Assembly: GCA_947626315.1 (NCBI GenBank) | Contig: CANQRQ010000007.1 | Coordinates: 1-64,000, forward strand | Direction of reading: 5' to 3' | DNA from: an uncultured Oscillospiraceae bacterium | Lineage (GTDB): Bacteria > Bacillota > Clostridia > Oscillospirales > Oscillospiraceae | DNA length: 64,000 bases | In this document: one piece after another, positions 49,853 to 58,346 of the stretch | Layout of the letters: each line of letters begins with the position of its first letter | How positions within the stretch are numbered: position 1 is the first letter of the stretch | Notes under the pieces: generated by a model | What the model was told of the DNA's origin: nothing | The model's input: the letters and a program-made list of their open reading frames with translations, nothing else | The model's database searches: none | Position numbers and translations under genes: made by a program

Positions 49853-50279
49853 CAAACTGGAAAAAGGGATGTACGTCTCCCGGATCGACGGGGACGTGAT
49901 CACCTATGACATCCGCATGAAAAAGCCCAACGGTGGGGACTATCTGTCCAACGGGGCGCTGCATACCTTTGAGCATCTCTTCGCCACCTGCGCCCGGAAC
50001 AGCGCCTGGGCGGACCAGGTGCTCTACGTGGGCCCCATGGGCTGCCGCACCGGCTTCTATCTCCTTCTGCGAGACAGCGTGAGCCGGGAGCAGGCCCTCG
50101 GCCTGGCGCGGGACTGCTTCGCCTTCATCCGGGACTTTGAGGGCGTCATCCCTGGGAGCCGGCGCTGGGAGTGCGGCAATTATCAGGAGCACGACCTGCC
50201 CGGGGCCAAGGCGGTGGCACAGGATATGCTCGCCGTCCTGGCCGATTGGACCCCGGAGAAGATGCGCTATACGGAATAA
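49818..50279 (+). CDS. luxS: S-ribosylhomocysteine lyase (LuxS)
   Basis: Cleaves S-ribosylhomocysteine to homocysteine and DPD, the precursor of AI-2, completing SAM recycling. The 153-residue enzyme has zinc ligands His49 and His53 in GALHTFEHLFAT and Cys119 in WECGNYQEHDL, and the catalytic Cys76 in VGPMGCRTGFYL. CGGAGGAAAAAG precedes the ATG. It starts inside the end of the symporter gene, so translation may be coupled. No pfs or metE gene is in the window. Confidence 0.97.
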   Translation: MKTIASFTVNHDKLEKGMYVSRIDGDVITYDIRMKKPNGGDYLSNGALHTFEHLFATCARNSAWADQVLYVGPMGCRTGFYLLLRDSVSREQALGLARDCFAFIRDFEGVIPGSRRWECGNYQEHDLPGAKAVAQDMLAVLADWTPEKMRYTE

Positions 50280-50298
50280 GCCGGCTGATAAGCCAAAG

Positions 50299-50327
50299 CC
50301 CCGCGGTGGTACTGCGGGGTTATTTTT
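50299..50327 (+). terminator. Terminator of luxS
   Basis: CCCCGC (50299-50304) pairs with GCGGGG (50314-50319), followed by TTATTTTTTG. Confidence 0.75.
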
Positions 50328-50361
50328 TGCCCTTATATGCCGTTTTTTGCCATTTTTTCGC

Positions 50362-50390
50362 TTGACAAGCGACGGCGGACAGGATATGCT
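50362..50390 (+). promoter_or_regulatory. Sigma-A promoter of the mgtE leader
   Basis: TTGACA (50362-50367), 17 nt, TATGCT (50385-50390). The leader to mgtE is about 185 nt and contains a short translated frame; no M-box consensus is seen in it. Confidence 0.65.
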
Positions 50391-50431
50391 GAGCATGGCA
50401 TTTGCCAAATAAATGAACAGGAGGAGACGTC

Positions 50432-50512
50432 ATGGACAGTGGAAGTAGCGGCGGCACATCAGCGGGCCGAAGTTTCTTCGCGGAGCGCCTGTGGTCTCCG
50501 CCTGCCAAATAA
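50432..50512 (+). CDS. Candidate leader peptide of mgtE
   Basis: A 26-codon frame ending in LWSPPAK with an unusually strong AGGAGGAG site before its ATG. It lies between the mgtE promoter and mgtE itself, whose start is 69 nt after its stop. A GCGGAG/CTCCGC hairpin (50480-50485 with 50496-50501) lies within the frame, overlapping the Trp and Pro-Pro codons. The peptide has no membrane segment or known domain. By analogy with MgtL it could tie ribosome progress to mgtE expression; this is inference. It could also be a non-functional frame. Confidence 0.5.
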   Translation: MDSGSSGGTSAGRSFFAERLWSPPAK

Positions 50513-50580
50513 GTCGCTGAGCTTCGGTCTGCGTGTCGGCTTCCAAATCTGGACGCGTTCCAAAAGAGGAGGAATATCCG

Positions 50581-51954
50581 ATGGCAGAATACAACGCGCT
50601 CTTGAAAAAGACCCTGAAGACCCTTCTCGACGAGAAGAAGTACCCCACCCTGAAAGACATCCTGGTGACTATGAACCCGGCGGATATCGCCGCCGTGTTC
50701 GAGGACCTGGAGGAGGAACGCATCCCGCTGCTGTTCAGGCTGCTGCCCAAGGAGCTGGCGGCGGAGTGCTTCGTGGAGATGGAGCCGGACCGGCAGGAGC
50801 TGCTGATCCGGGGCTTTTCCGATCTGGAGCTCCGGGACCTGATCGGCGAGCTGTATGTGGACGACGCCGCCGACCTGGTGGAAGAGATGCCCGCCAACGT
50901 GGTCAAGCGGATCCTCTCCCAGGCCGACCCCCAGACCCGCCGGGAGATCAACCAGATCCTGCGCTACCCGGAAAACTCCGCGGGCTCCATTATGACCACC
51001 GAGTATGTCTCTCTGCGGCCGACCATGACCGTGGCGGAGGCGATCTCCCGCATCCGAAAGACCGGGGTGGACAAGGAGACCATCTACACCTGCTACATCA
51101 CCGAGGACCGGCGGCTGCTGGGCTTCGTGACGGTCAAGGACCTGCTGCTGACGGAGGATGACGATACCCCCGTCTCCGCGGTGATGGATGAGCATGTGAT
51201 CTCCGTGAGCACCATGGCCGACCAGGAAGAGGTCGCCCAGATGCTCTCCCGGTATAATTTCCTGGCCCTGCCCGTGGTGGACACCGACGGGCGGATGGTG
51301 GGCATCGTGACCTTTGACGACGCCATGGACGTGCTGGAGGAAGAAGCCACCGAGGATATGGAGATCATGGCGGCCATCACCCCTTCGGAAAAGCCCTATC
51401 TGCGCTCCAACGCCTGGGAGCTTTTCAAGCACCGCATCCCCTGGCTGATGCTGCTGATGGTCTCGGCCACCTTTACGGGCATGATCATCACCGGCTTTGA
51501 GAGCGCCCTGGCGGCCCAGGTGGTGCTGACAGCCTTCATCCCCATGCTGATGGATACCGGCGGCAACTCCGGCTCCCAGTCCTCGGTGACGGTGATCCGC
51601 GCCCTGTCCCTGCGGGAGCTGGAATTTAAGGATCTGCCCGCCGTGATCTGGAAGGAGGTCCAGACGGCTGTGCTGTGCGGCGGCGCGTTGGCTCTTCTGT
51701 GCTTCGCGAAGATCATGCTGGTGGACAAGCTGCTGCTGGGCAGCACCGGCATCACGGCCCTCACGGCGGCGGTGGTGTGCTTCACCATGGCGGTAACGGT
51801 GCTGGTGGCCAAGGTGATCGGCTGCACGCTGCCCATGTGCGCCAAAAGGCTGGGCTTTGACCCGGCGGTCATGGCCAGCCCCTTCATCACCACCATCGTG
51901 GACGCCCTGTCCCTGCTGGTCTATTTCGGCGTGGCGCAGGCATTGCTTTTCTAA
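50581..51954 (+). CDS. mgtE: Magnesium transporter MgtE
   Basis: A Mg2+-gated channel in the cytoplasmic membrane, 457 residues. The N-terminal superhelical domain (MAEYNALLKKTLKTLLDEKK, VTMNPADIAAVFEDLEEERI) is followed by two CBS domains (VSLRPTMTVAEAISRIRKTG; MDEHVISVSTMADQEEVAQM) and a plug helix, then five membrane spans with the pore motif LMDTGGNSGSQSSVTVIRAL. GAGGAGG precedes the ATG at 50581; the upstream in-frame extension overlaps the leader. A terminator follows. Confidence 0.95.
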   Translation: MAEYNALLKKTLKTLLDEKKYPTLKDILVTMNPADIAAVFEDLEEERIPLLFRLLPKELAAECFVEMEPDRQELLIRGFSDLELRDLIGELYVDDAADLVEEMPANVVKRILSQADPQTRREINQILRYPENSAGSIMTTEYVSLRPTMTVAEAISRIRKTGVDKETIYTCYITEDRRLLGFVTVKDLLLTEDDDTPVSAVMDEHVISVSTMADQEEVAQMLSRYNFLALPVVDTDGRMVGIVTFDDAMDVLEEEATEDMEIMAAITPSEKPYLRSNAWELFKHRIPWLMLLMVSATFTGMIITGFESALAAQVVLTAFIPMLMDTGGNSGSQSSVTVIRALSLRELEFKDLPAVIWKEVQTAVLCGGALALLCFAKIMLVDKLLLGSTGITALTAAVVCFTMAVTVLVAKVIGCTLPMCAKRLGFDPAVMASPFITTIVDALSLLVYFGVAQALLF

Positions 51955-51969
51955 AATATACAAAAAATA

Positions 51970-51996
51970 CCGGGGCTGCTTCAAAAGCAGCCCCGG
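51970..51996. terminator. Bidirectional terminator
   Basis: CCGGGGCTGCT (51970-51980) pairs with AGCAGCCCCGG (51986-51996), followed by CAATTTTTC; it separates convergent mgtE and the M20 gene. Confidence 0.85.
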
Positions 51997-52003
51997 CAAT
52001 TTT

Positions 52004-53437
52004 TCAGCACTGTTTCATCAGCCGGAGGAAGAACTCCACCGCCCGGTCGATCAGCTCCAGGCGGATGCGCTCGTTGTTGCCGTGGATCATGCCCCGCTCC
52101 TCCTTGGTCAGGTCCATGGCCGAGAAGCGGTACACCCGGTCGGACAGATCCCGGTAATGGCGGCTGTCCGAGCACTGGACCATCAGATAGGGGGAGACGA
52201 TGGCCTCCGGCCAGGTGCCGGACACGGCCTGGACCACCCGCCGCCAGCCCTCGCAGTCCGTGCGGGAGATGGGGCTGGGCTCCATGTGGTCGCCCACGCT
52301 GAGCTGGATCTCCCCGTCCTTTATGACGCCGCGCACATAGTCCACCGCGGACTGGACCGAGTCCTCCGGGTTCAGGCGCATGTTGGCCACCATGGAGACG
52401 GAGGGCGGGATCACGTTGGGCGCCTTGCTGCCGTTCATCTGGGTGAAGGCCACCGTGGTGCGCACCAGGGCGTTCAGCTCCCCGCCGCTCTTCCGGCAGA
52501 ACAGGTCCAGCAGGCCGCCGAAGCACCAGAGGTTGGCGAAGAGGATCCGGTAGACGAAGCCGGAGTGCCGGCCCAAGGTGTCGAACATGTCCAGCACGGG
52601 CTTCGTCAGGTGGGCCTTGAAGGGGTGGTCCTCCACCCGGGTGCAGGCCCGAGCGAGGCGGCCCACCGGGGTGTGCGGCGCGGGGGCAGAGGCGTGCCCG
52701 CCGGCGGAGGCGAGCCTGTACTCCAGGTTCAGCATCCCCTTTTCCGCGATGCCGATCAGGGCGCAGGGCTGCTTGACGCCGGGGAACACCCCCTGGACCA
52801 CCGCGCCGCCCTCGTCCACCACCAGGGCGGGGACGATTCCCCGGGCCTTGAAGGCATCCACGATATGGACGGCCCCCCGGCCGTTCACCTCTTCCCCGCC
52901 GGAGAAGGCAAAATACACGTCGTTTTCCGGGACAAAGCCCTGCTTCAACAGTTCCTCCGCGGCGGATAAGATACCGTTAAAGGTCACCTTGGTGTCCAGG
53001 GTGCCCCGGCCCCACAGGACGCCGTCCTCCACAATGCCGTCAAAAGGCGGTTTTATCCAGTTCTCTTCCTCCACCGGAACCACATCATAGTGGGCCATCA
53101 GGACGGCGGGCTCCCCGTCCCCTTTCCCCTTCCAGCGGAAGAGCAGGGCCCGGTCCTCCAGGCGCTCCAGCGGGCAGGCGGCCATCACATGGGGGTACAG
53201 CTTCGGCAGCAGGCCGATCAGTTTCTCAAACTCCCCGTCGTCCTCCAGCGCCGGGTCCGCGTTGGACACGGTGCGGCAGCGGACCAGCTCCGCCAGGGCC
53301 GTCCGGGCCGCCTCCCGGTCAAATTCCAGGGGCTCAGCCGGCGCGGTCTCCTGGGCCCTGGGCTTAAAGGCAGCCGCCCGGAGCAGCAGCACCGCCAGGA
53401 AGGCGGCCACGATCAGCAAAACAAGCACGGCAAGCAT
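52004..53437 (-). CDS. Membrane-anchored M20 family peptidase
   Basis: A 477-residue zinc dipeptidase/carboxypeptidase of the PM20D1/Pgp clade. An N-terminal anchor (MLAVLVLLIVAAFLAVLLLR) is followed by catalytic segments VLMAHYDVVPVEEENW, LWGRGTLDTKVTFNG, FAFSGGEEVNGRGAVHI (general-base Glu pair) and the C-terminal YLMVQCSDSRHY and MIHGNNERI. GGAGGGCC precedes the ATG. Two membrane-protein genes lie just upstream on the same strand (13-nt gap), suggesting uptake or release of a peptide or N-acyl amino acid that this enzyme cleaves. Confidence 0.9.
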   Translation of the reverse strand: MLAVLVLLIVAAFLAVLLLRAAAFKPRAQETAPAEPLEFDREAARTALAELVRCRTVSNADPALEDDGEFEKLIGLLPKLYPHVMAACPLERLEDRALLFRWKGKGDGEPAVLMAHYDVVPVEEENWIKPPFDGIVEDGVLWGRGTLDTKVTFNGILSAAEELLKQGFVPENDVYFAFSGGEEVNGRGAVHIVDAFKARGIVPALVVDEGGAVVQGVFPGVKQPCALIGIAEKGMLNLEYRLASAGGHASAPAPHTPVGRLARACTRVEDHPFKAHLTKPVLDMFDTLGRHSGFVYRILFANLWCFGGLLDLFCRKSGGELNALVRTTVAFTQMNGSKAPNVIPPSVSMVANMRLNPEDSVQSAVDYVRGVIKDGEIQLSVGDHMEPSPISRTDCEGWRRVVQAVSGTWPEAIVSPYLMVQCSDSRHYRDLSDRVYRFSAMDLTKEERGMIHGNNERIRLELIDRAVEFFLRLMKQC

Positions 53438-53449
53438 TTCAGGCCCTCC

Positions 53450-54115
53450 TCAAAGCAGATTTTTCTTGTACATCAGCCGGGAGACGCCCAGGGTGAACAG
53501 CACGCCCACCGGCACCATGATCCCCACGGTGGAGGCGTTCAGTGCCGGCACGAAGATAAACAGCACCAGCATCAGCAGCACCGGGGCCACGGAGATCTTC
53601 CAGTTCTTCGAGATGAACACCACGCCCAGGCCGCCGAACAGGGCGGGCAGGATCTGGGCAAAGGCGGGGGCCAGCGCCGGGGAATCCAGGATCGGGGTCA
53701 GGGGCGTGATGAGCACCACGCCCAGGATGATGATCAGGGTGGTAACGATGCTGGACACGGCGATGGCCACGGTGGAGACGATCTCCCCCTCCTCGGAGTT
53801 GACCTTGACCTCCGCCTGCTCCAGGGCGTTCAGGGCCACCGGCAGTTTCAGGTTGGAGATGTTGCCGGTGACAAAGGACAGGTAGGACCCGCCGGCGCCC
53901 AGCATGGGCACATAGGTGAAGGTCTCCACCACGGCCACCGCCCAGTACATGGGTGCCGTGGCCACCAGGCCCATGGCAAAGCCCCGCCAGTCCGGCCCCG
54001 CGCCGTACAGCAGGCCCACCGCCACCGGGAACAGGAGCAGCAGCACCATCATGGAGAGGTTCCAGATCCGCCCGTCCCGATGGACGGAATCCATATAAGA
54101 CAGCTTCTTTTTCAC
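53450..54115 (-). CDS. Integral membrane protein paired with a DUF5058 protein
   Basis: A 221-residue protein with about six membrane spans (SMMVLLLLFPVAVGLLYGAG; AIAVSSIVTTLIIILGVVLI; VAPVLLMLVLFIFVPALN). A conserved-looking loop GGSYLSFVTGNISNLKLPVA contains polar residues suited to substrate contact. I cannot name it with certainty. It lies 16 nt after the DUF5058 gene and 12 nt before the M20 peptidase gene. Together the two membrane proteins look like halves of a transporter. Confidence 0.75.
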   Translation of the reverse strand: MKKKLSYMDSVHRDGRIWNLSMMVLLLLFPVAVGLLYGAGPDWRGFAMGLVATAPMYWAVAVVETFTYVPMLGAGGSYLSFVTGNISNLKLPVALNALEQAEVKVNSEEGEIVSTVAIAVSSIVTTLIIILGVVLITPLTPILDSPALAPAFAQILPALFGGLGVVFISKNWKISVAPVLLMLVLFIFVPALNASTVGIMVPVGVLFTLGVSRLMYKKNLL

Positions 54116-54131
54116 AGCGCTTTCCCTCCTC

Positions 54132-54869
54132 TCAGCTCAGCCAGGCGGTGATGGGGATCGCGGCGGCCATGCCCGCGATCAGGCTCACCGGCAGGGCATA
54201 GTCCGAGATCCAGGATTTTTGAAAGGTCTTCACCGCCAGCCCGGCCAGGCACATGATCAGGGCGGACACCGCCATCACCAGCGGCGGGATCAGGCCGGAC
54301 AGGTCCCCGGCAAACACCACGGAGAAGTCGCAGAACACATAGCCCACAAAGGCGGAGATCATGCCGATGAACATGGAGGCGGAGAAGATCTCGCTCCACT
54401 TTTTGTCCCGGTTTTCCAGGGTGATCAGGCCGCTCTGCAGCTTCTTCCCCACCACCGGCACCAGCCAGATGCCCACCATGATGCTCAGCGTCATGACGCT
54501 GACGATGGTCACGTACTGGGAGGCCGTCAGGGAGCTGACCTGGCCGAAGGTCAGGCCCATGGCGCTCTCGGCGTTGGTGGCGGCGATGGTCTCATAGGAC
54601 ATGGAGCCCACCACGCTCAGCCGCAGCCAGGGCAGCGGCACCCCCAGGTCCTTGGACAGGGTGATGACGCTGATCACAATGGCCACCGCCGGGGCCACCG
54701 TGAACACCGCCGAGGTGATGGCGATCCGTTTGAGCTTCTCCCGGTCCATGCCGATGGCGAGCCCCCGCCGCCAGGCCTTCACCAGGAAATACACCGACTG
54801 GGCCAGCACCGCGGCGATGATGAGCCCGGCCAGCACAAAGAGCACCGGGCTGTTTACCTGAAAGGTCAT
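54132..54869 (-). CDS. DUF5058 family membrane protein
   Basis: A 245-residue protein with about six spans. FQVNSPVLFVLAGLIIAAVL and FLVKAWRRGLAIGMDREKLK match the DUF5058 N-terminus; SMSYETIAATNAESAMGL and a central SASMFIGMISAFVGY follow. Function unknown. It heads a three-gene unit with a second membrane protein and an M20 peptidase. I infer a transporter for the peptidase substrate. Confidence 0.8.
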   Translation of the reverse strand: MTFQVNSPVLFVLAGLIIAAVLAQSVYFLVKAWRRGLAIGMDREKLKRIAITSAVFTVAPAVAIVISVITLSKDLGVPLPWLRLSVVGSMSYETIAATNAESAMGLTFGQVSSLTASQYVTIVSVMTLSIMVGIWLVPVVGKKLQSGLITLENRDKKWSEIFSASMFIGMISAFVGYVFCDFSVVFAGDLSGLIPPLVMAVSALIMCLAGLAVKTFQKSWISDYALPVSLIAGMAAAIPITAWLS

Positions 54870-54903
54870 TGCTTTTTCCCCCTTTTCTTCTCTCTCTTTT
54901 TTC

Positions 54904-56133
54904 TCAAACCACCTGAAACAGGTAAAATTTCAGGTAGTCCGTCTCCGGTACGTTCCACAAAATCGGGTGGTCCGGCGCCTGCTGCCGGGCCTCGATCTGC
55001 CGCAGCTCCACCCCGGCGTCCAGGGCGGCGGCGCGGAGCATCCGCTCAAACTGGGCGGACGGCATGAAATGGCTACAGGAGGCTGTGGCCAGATAGCCGC
55101 CCCGGGGCAGCAGGCCCATGGCCCGCCGGTTGATCTCCCGGTAGCCCCGCTCCGCCCCCTCCACGGTCCTGCGGGATTTGGTGAAGGCCGGCGGGTCCAG
55201 AATGATAAAGTCATAGGGCTTGCCCCCCTGCTCCGCCAGCCGGGGCAGCAGCCGGAACACGTCCTCCTCCAGAAACTCGATCCGCTCCTCCAGGCCGTTG
55301 CGCCGGGCGTTGAAGCGGGCCGTCTCCAGGGCGGAGGCGGAGCTGTCCACCGCGGTCACCTGCCGGGCGCCGCCCAGGGCGGCGTTCAGGGCAAAGGAGC
55401 CGGTGTGGGTAAAGCAGTCCAGCACCCGGCGGCCGGCGGCCAGCCGGGCCACCGCCAGCCGGTTGTATTTCTGGTCCAGGAAAAAGCCCGTCTTCTGCCC
55501 GTTCTCCACGTCCACCCGGTAGTAGACGCCGTTCTCCCGGATCTCGGTAACGGCGCTCTCCGGCCGGGGCAGACCCTCCAGATCAAACCAGCCCTTCCCT
55601 TGCTCCAGGCCCTCCAGCTCCCGGATAGCTACGTCGTTGCGCTCATAGAGGCCCCAGATCTCCTGCCCGTCCTCCCGCAGCGCCTCCACCAGCAGCGGGA
55701 ACAGCAGCGGCTTCAGCCGCTCCATCCCCACGGAGAGGGTCTGGGCCACCAGCAGGTCCGAAAAGCGGTCCACCGTCAGGCCCGGGAAGCCGTCGGCCTC
55801 CCCGTAGATCACCCGGCAGCAGCCCAGGTCCCCGCCCATGACGGTTTTCCGGTAGTCCCAGGCGTATTGGACGCGCCGCCGCCAGAAGGCGGCGTCAAAG
55901 CGGTCGTTGGCGTTGCGGGAGACCAGGCGCAGGCGGATCTTACTCTGCCGGCTGACAAAGCCGGTGCCCAGATACTTCCCCTTTTCGCTCACCGCGTCCG
56001 CCAGGCCGCCGTTTTCCGCCCCCGGCTCCTCCGAGAGCACCTCCCCCTCGTAAATCCAGGGATGGCCCTGCTCCACCCAGTTGGTGCCTTTGCGGGTGAT
56101 GACAAATTTGGGATAGTCCCGCTTCGCTTTCAT
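54904..56133 (-). CDS. 23S rRNA methyltransferase, RlmI-type
   Basis: A 409-residue class I SAM enzyme with an N-terminal PUA domain (WVEQGHPWIYEGEVLSEEPG, YLGTGFVSRQSKIRLRL), a middle EEHD-like domain and a C-terminal methyltransferase: GFFLDQKYNRLAVARLA, VLDCFTHTGSFALNAALGGA (SAM motif) and FIILDPPAFTKSRRTVEGAE. RlmI methylates C1962 of 23S rRNA in E. coli; other relatives modify neighbouring positions, so I leave out a symbol. It is 34 nt downstream of nothing on its strand and has its own upstream region of 129 nt shared with the divergent NimA-like gene. Confidence 0.92.
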   Translation of the reverse strand: MKAKRDYPKFVITRKGTNWVEQGHPWIYEGEVLSEEPGAENGGLADAVSEKGKYLGTGFVSRQSKIRLRLVSRNANDRFDAAFWRRRVQYAWDYRKTVMGGDLGCCRVIYGEADGFPGLTVDRFSDLLVAQTLSVGMERLKPLLFPLLVEALREDGQEIWGLYERNDVAIRELEGLEQGKGWFDLEGLPRPESAVTEIRENGVYYRVDVENGQKTGFFLDQKYNRLAVARLAAGRRVLDCFTHTGSFALNAALGGARQVTAVDSSASALETARFNARRNGLEERIEFLEEDVFRLLPRLAEQGGKPYDFIILDPPAFTKSRRTVEGAERGYREINRRAMGLLPRGGYLATASCSHFMPSAQFERMLRAAALDAGVELRQIEARQQAPDHPILWNVPETDYLKFYLFQVV

Positions 56134-56262
56134 GGCAGTACCCCGTTTCTCCCTTGATAGGCTTTATTTTACCATATCCCGCCATTGAGCACAAGCGGGC
56201 TCTTTTCTTTTGCCCGCTTTTATGCTATACTGCAGGCAATCAGTATAAGGAGGGCATCGGCT

Positions 56263-56757
56263 ATGTTCAGACCTATGCGCCGTGCGCGGCAGCAGCTCAG
56301 CCGGGAGGAGACGGAGGCCATTCTCCGAAAGGGCAGCTCCGGCGTCCTGGCTCTGGCTGGGGACGAGGGCTACCCCTACGCGCTGCCCATCAGCTATGTG
56401 TACGCCGGCGAGAAGCTCTATTTTCACAGCGCCCTGACGGGCCATAAGATGGACGCGGTCCGCCGCTGCGGCAAGGCCTCCTTCTGCGTGATCGGCCAGG
56501 ACCAAGTGGCCCCGGAGCGCTACACCACTTTGTACCAAAGCGCCATCGCCTTCGGCCGGATCCGCGTGCTGGAGGATGCAGCGGAGCGGCGCGCCGCCGC
56601 CCTGCTCCTGGGGGAGAAGTATAACCCCGGCCACCGGGCGGAGGCCGAGGCGGAGATCGGCAAGCTCTTTGACAGCATGGCCGTCCTGGAGCTGACGGTC
56701 GAGCACCTCACCGGCAAGGAGGGCATCGAGCTCACCCGGCAAAGAGAAAATCAGTAA
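56263..56757 (+). CDS. Pyridoxamine 5'-phosphate oxidase-like flavoprotein (NimA-like)
   Basis: A 164-residue FMN-binding split-barrel protein. MFRPMRRARQQLSREETEAI, GVLALAGDEGYPYALPISYV, LYFHSALTGHKMDAVRRC and FCVIGQDQVAPERYTTLYQS match the NimA/pyridoxamine oxidase-like family; some members reduce 5-nitroimidazole drugs, but most have unknown roles, so drug resistance should not be assumed. AAGGAGGGC precedes the ATG at 56263. A long stem terminator follows. Confidence 0.9.
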   Translation: MFRPMRRARQQLSREETEAILRKGSSGVLALAGDEGYPYALPISYVYAGEKLYFHSALTGHKMDAVRRCGKASFCVIGQDQVAPERYTTLYQSAIAFGRIRVLEDAAERRAAALLLGEKYNPGHRAEAEAEIGKLFDSMAVLELTVEHLTGKEGIELTRQRENQ

Positions 56758-56801
56758 AGGCAAAACCTCCGGCTCGTAGAATTGAGCCGGAGGTTTTGCC
56801 T
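56758..56801. terminator. Bidirectional terminator
   Basis: A perfect 18-bp stem (56758-56775 with 56784-56801) lies between the convergent NimA-like and DnaJ-domain genes, followed by TATTTAAG. Confidence 0.85.
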
Positions 56802-56827
56802 TATTTAAGTCTTTCGCGCCGCTTCCC

Positions 56828-57505
56828 TCAGCAGCATAAGAAGTGGTAGCCGCACAGGGGGCCCAGGCAGAAGTTGGCCGCGCACATGGTAAGGCAGAGC
56901 CGCTCCGGGCTGAGGCCCGTGTTGTAGCGGACGGTGTAGTTGTTGTAGAAATCGCCGCCGCTCTGGAGCTGGGCCAGCAGCTGCCGGTACTCCTCGTTCC
57001 CCGGGTCGATCTCCACCGCCCTCTTGGCCGCCTCCAGCGCGGCGATCCGGTTGCCCATATACATGTTGGCCGCGGCGCTGAGATAGTACCAGCGGCCGTC
57101 CCGCTCCTGGAGAGGCACACCGGACAGGGCGTTGAGAGCCTCCCGGTACATGCCGTTGCGGATATAGTTCCGGGCGGCGGTGTACTCGCTGCGCTCGGTC
57201 TGCTGATACCGGGCCTCCCCCCAGCCGCCGGTCCAGGGGTTCCAGCCGCTCCAGCCGCCGGCCCCGCCGTACTGCTGCTGGTAGGCGCCTCCCCCGGCTC
57301 CGCCGTAGGCGTACTGCTGCTGGGCGGTCCCGTTCTTGATCTGGTCATAGGCGGCGTTGATGTCGTTCATCTTCTGCGCGGCGGCAGCGTCCCCCGGATT
57401 CAGGTCCGGATGATATTTCTTTGTAAGCTCCCGGTATGCCTTCTTGATCTCGTCGTCCGAGGCGTCAGGAGAGACGCCAAGGACTTTATACGGGTCCTGA
57501 ATCAT
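56828..57505 (-). CDS. DnaJ-domain protein with TPR-like tail
   Basis: A 225-residue J-domain co-chaperone-like protein. The J domain is at the N-terminus (DPYKVLGVSPDASDDEIKKA, then KKYHPDLNPGD with the HPD motif, and MNDINAAYDQIKNG). A Gly/Tyr/Gln-rich linker (GGAGGGAYQQQYGGAGGWSG) and a TPR-like tail (YTAARNYIRNGMYREALNAL to ALEAAKRAVEIDPGNEEYRQ) follow, ending in a Cys-rich hydrophobic end. It starts inside the DUF5685 gene (20-base overlap), so expression is coupled. Confidence 0.9.
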   Translation of the reverse strand: MIQDPYKVLGVSPDASDDEIKKAYRELTKKYHPDLNPGDAAAAQKMNDINAAYDQIKNGTAQQQYAYGGAGGGAYQQQYGGAGGWSGWNPWTGGWGEARYQQTERSEYTAARNYIRNGMYREALNALSGVPLQERDGRWYYLSAAANMYMGNRIAALEAAKRAVEIDPGNEEYRQLLAQLQSGGDFYNNYTVRYNTGLSPERLCLTMCAANFCLGPLCGYHFLCC

Positions 57506-58346
57506 GGAAGGAGTCCTCTTTTTCCCCGCGATTCCCGCTGAATTTTTTGTCAAAGCCGGTCCACACACCGGCGCACAGAATATTCTGGAGCAGTTGCGCG
57601 TCCTGCACAAGGGGCAGCCGGTCAAAGTGAAACAGGCACTCCCCCAGCAGCATCCGGAGCATGTCCCGGAAGCGGCCTTCGTTGTCCCCCAGGCCGTAAT
57701 AACGGCGGAAAGGGTTGTACCGGTTGAAGGCCGCGTCCCGGTCCAGATCCAGGCAGGCGTCCATCACATAGATAAAGCCGCCCAGCGCCCGGCCCATGGC
57801 CCGGAGCGTCCCGCTCCAGCGGTCCTCCCGCCAGACCAGCGCCTCCGCCATCAGCTCCCCGAAGGCGGCGGCCGCCGCGTCCGGGTCCTCCTGCCGGTCC
57901 TTTTCCAGCCGGGCCAGGCGCTCCATGGCATCCGCCATAGCGGCGCACTGCCGGGGCCAACGTTGGGAGACCTGGGCAAACTTCTCCTTCAACAGGCCCG
58001 AGGCGGCCAGGGCGCTCAGGCTGCCGTCGTCCTCCCAGTCGTCCCGGCATTTATAATAGCTCAGGGCCAGGTTCATATCCGCGGCGTACTCCGTCGCTTC
58101 GCTGATGAACCAGGCCCTCTGCCGCCGGGGATGGAGCAGGCAGCGGTCCTCCCCCGCCCGCTCCTCCGGCTCGTAGAGGGAGCCCAGCAACAGGATCAAA
58201 AAGCTCATGTCGTAGTTGAGGGTCAGGCGGCTCAGCTGGCCGTGCCGCTCCTTCAGGCAGCGGCAGAGGCCGCAGTAGCAGGCCCGGTACCGGAGCAGCT
58301 GCTCCTCCGTGAGCTGGCCCAGATCGGCGGCGAGGATCCCGAACAT
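57486..58346 (-). CDS. DUF5685 family protein
   Basis: A 286-residue helical protein. MFGILAADLGQLTEEQLLRY is followed by RACYCGLCRCLKERHGQLSR (Cys-rich motif) and LTLNYDMSFLILLLGSLYEP; then DMNLALSYYKCRDDWEDDGS and FIYVMDACLDLDRDAAFNRY, with Asp-rich pairs reminiscent of isoprenoid-synthase-like helical folds. Function unknown. The start codon overlaps the stop of the zinc-ribbon gene (TGATG), and the DnaJ gene begins before its own stop. Confidence 0.88.
   Translation of the reverse strand: MFGILAADLGQLTEEQLLRYRACYCGLCRCLKERHGQLSRLTLNYDMSFLILLLGSLYEPEERAGEDRCLLHPRRQRAWFISEATEYAADMNLALSYYKCRDDWEDDGSLSALAASGLLKEKFAQVSQRWPRQCAAMADAMERLARLEKDRQEDPDAAAAAFGELMAEALVWREDRWSGTLRAMGRALGGFIYVMDACLDLDRDAAFNRYNPFRRYYGLGDNEGRFRDMLRMLLGECLFHFDRLPLVQDAQLLQNILCAGVWTGFDKKFSGNRGEKEDSFHDSGPV

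Noticed and set aside
50391..50580. M-box riboswitch in the mgtE leader
   Set aside because: The conserved GGTGAGGCTCC-type core is not present, and the region contains a well-initiated short ORF instead.
56263..56757. Nitroimidazole resistance gene
   Set aside because: The protein is only NimA-like; most members of this flavoprotein family have no shown drug activity, so the resistance claim is not supported.
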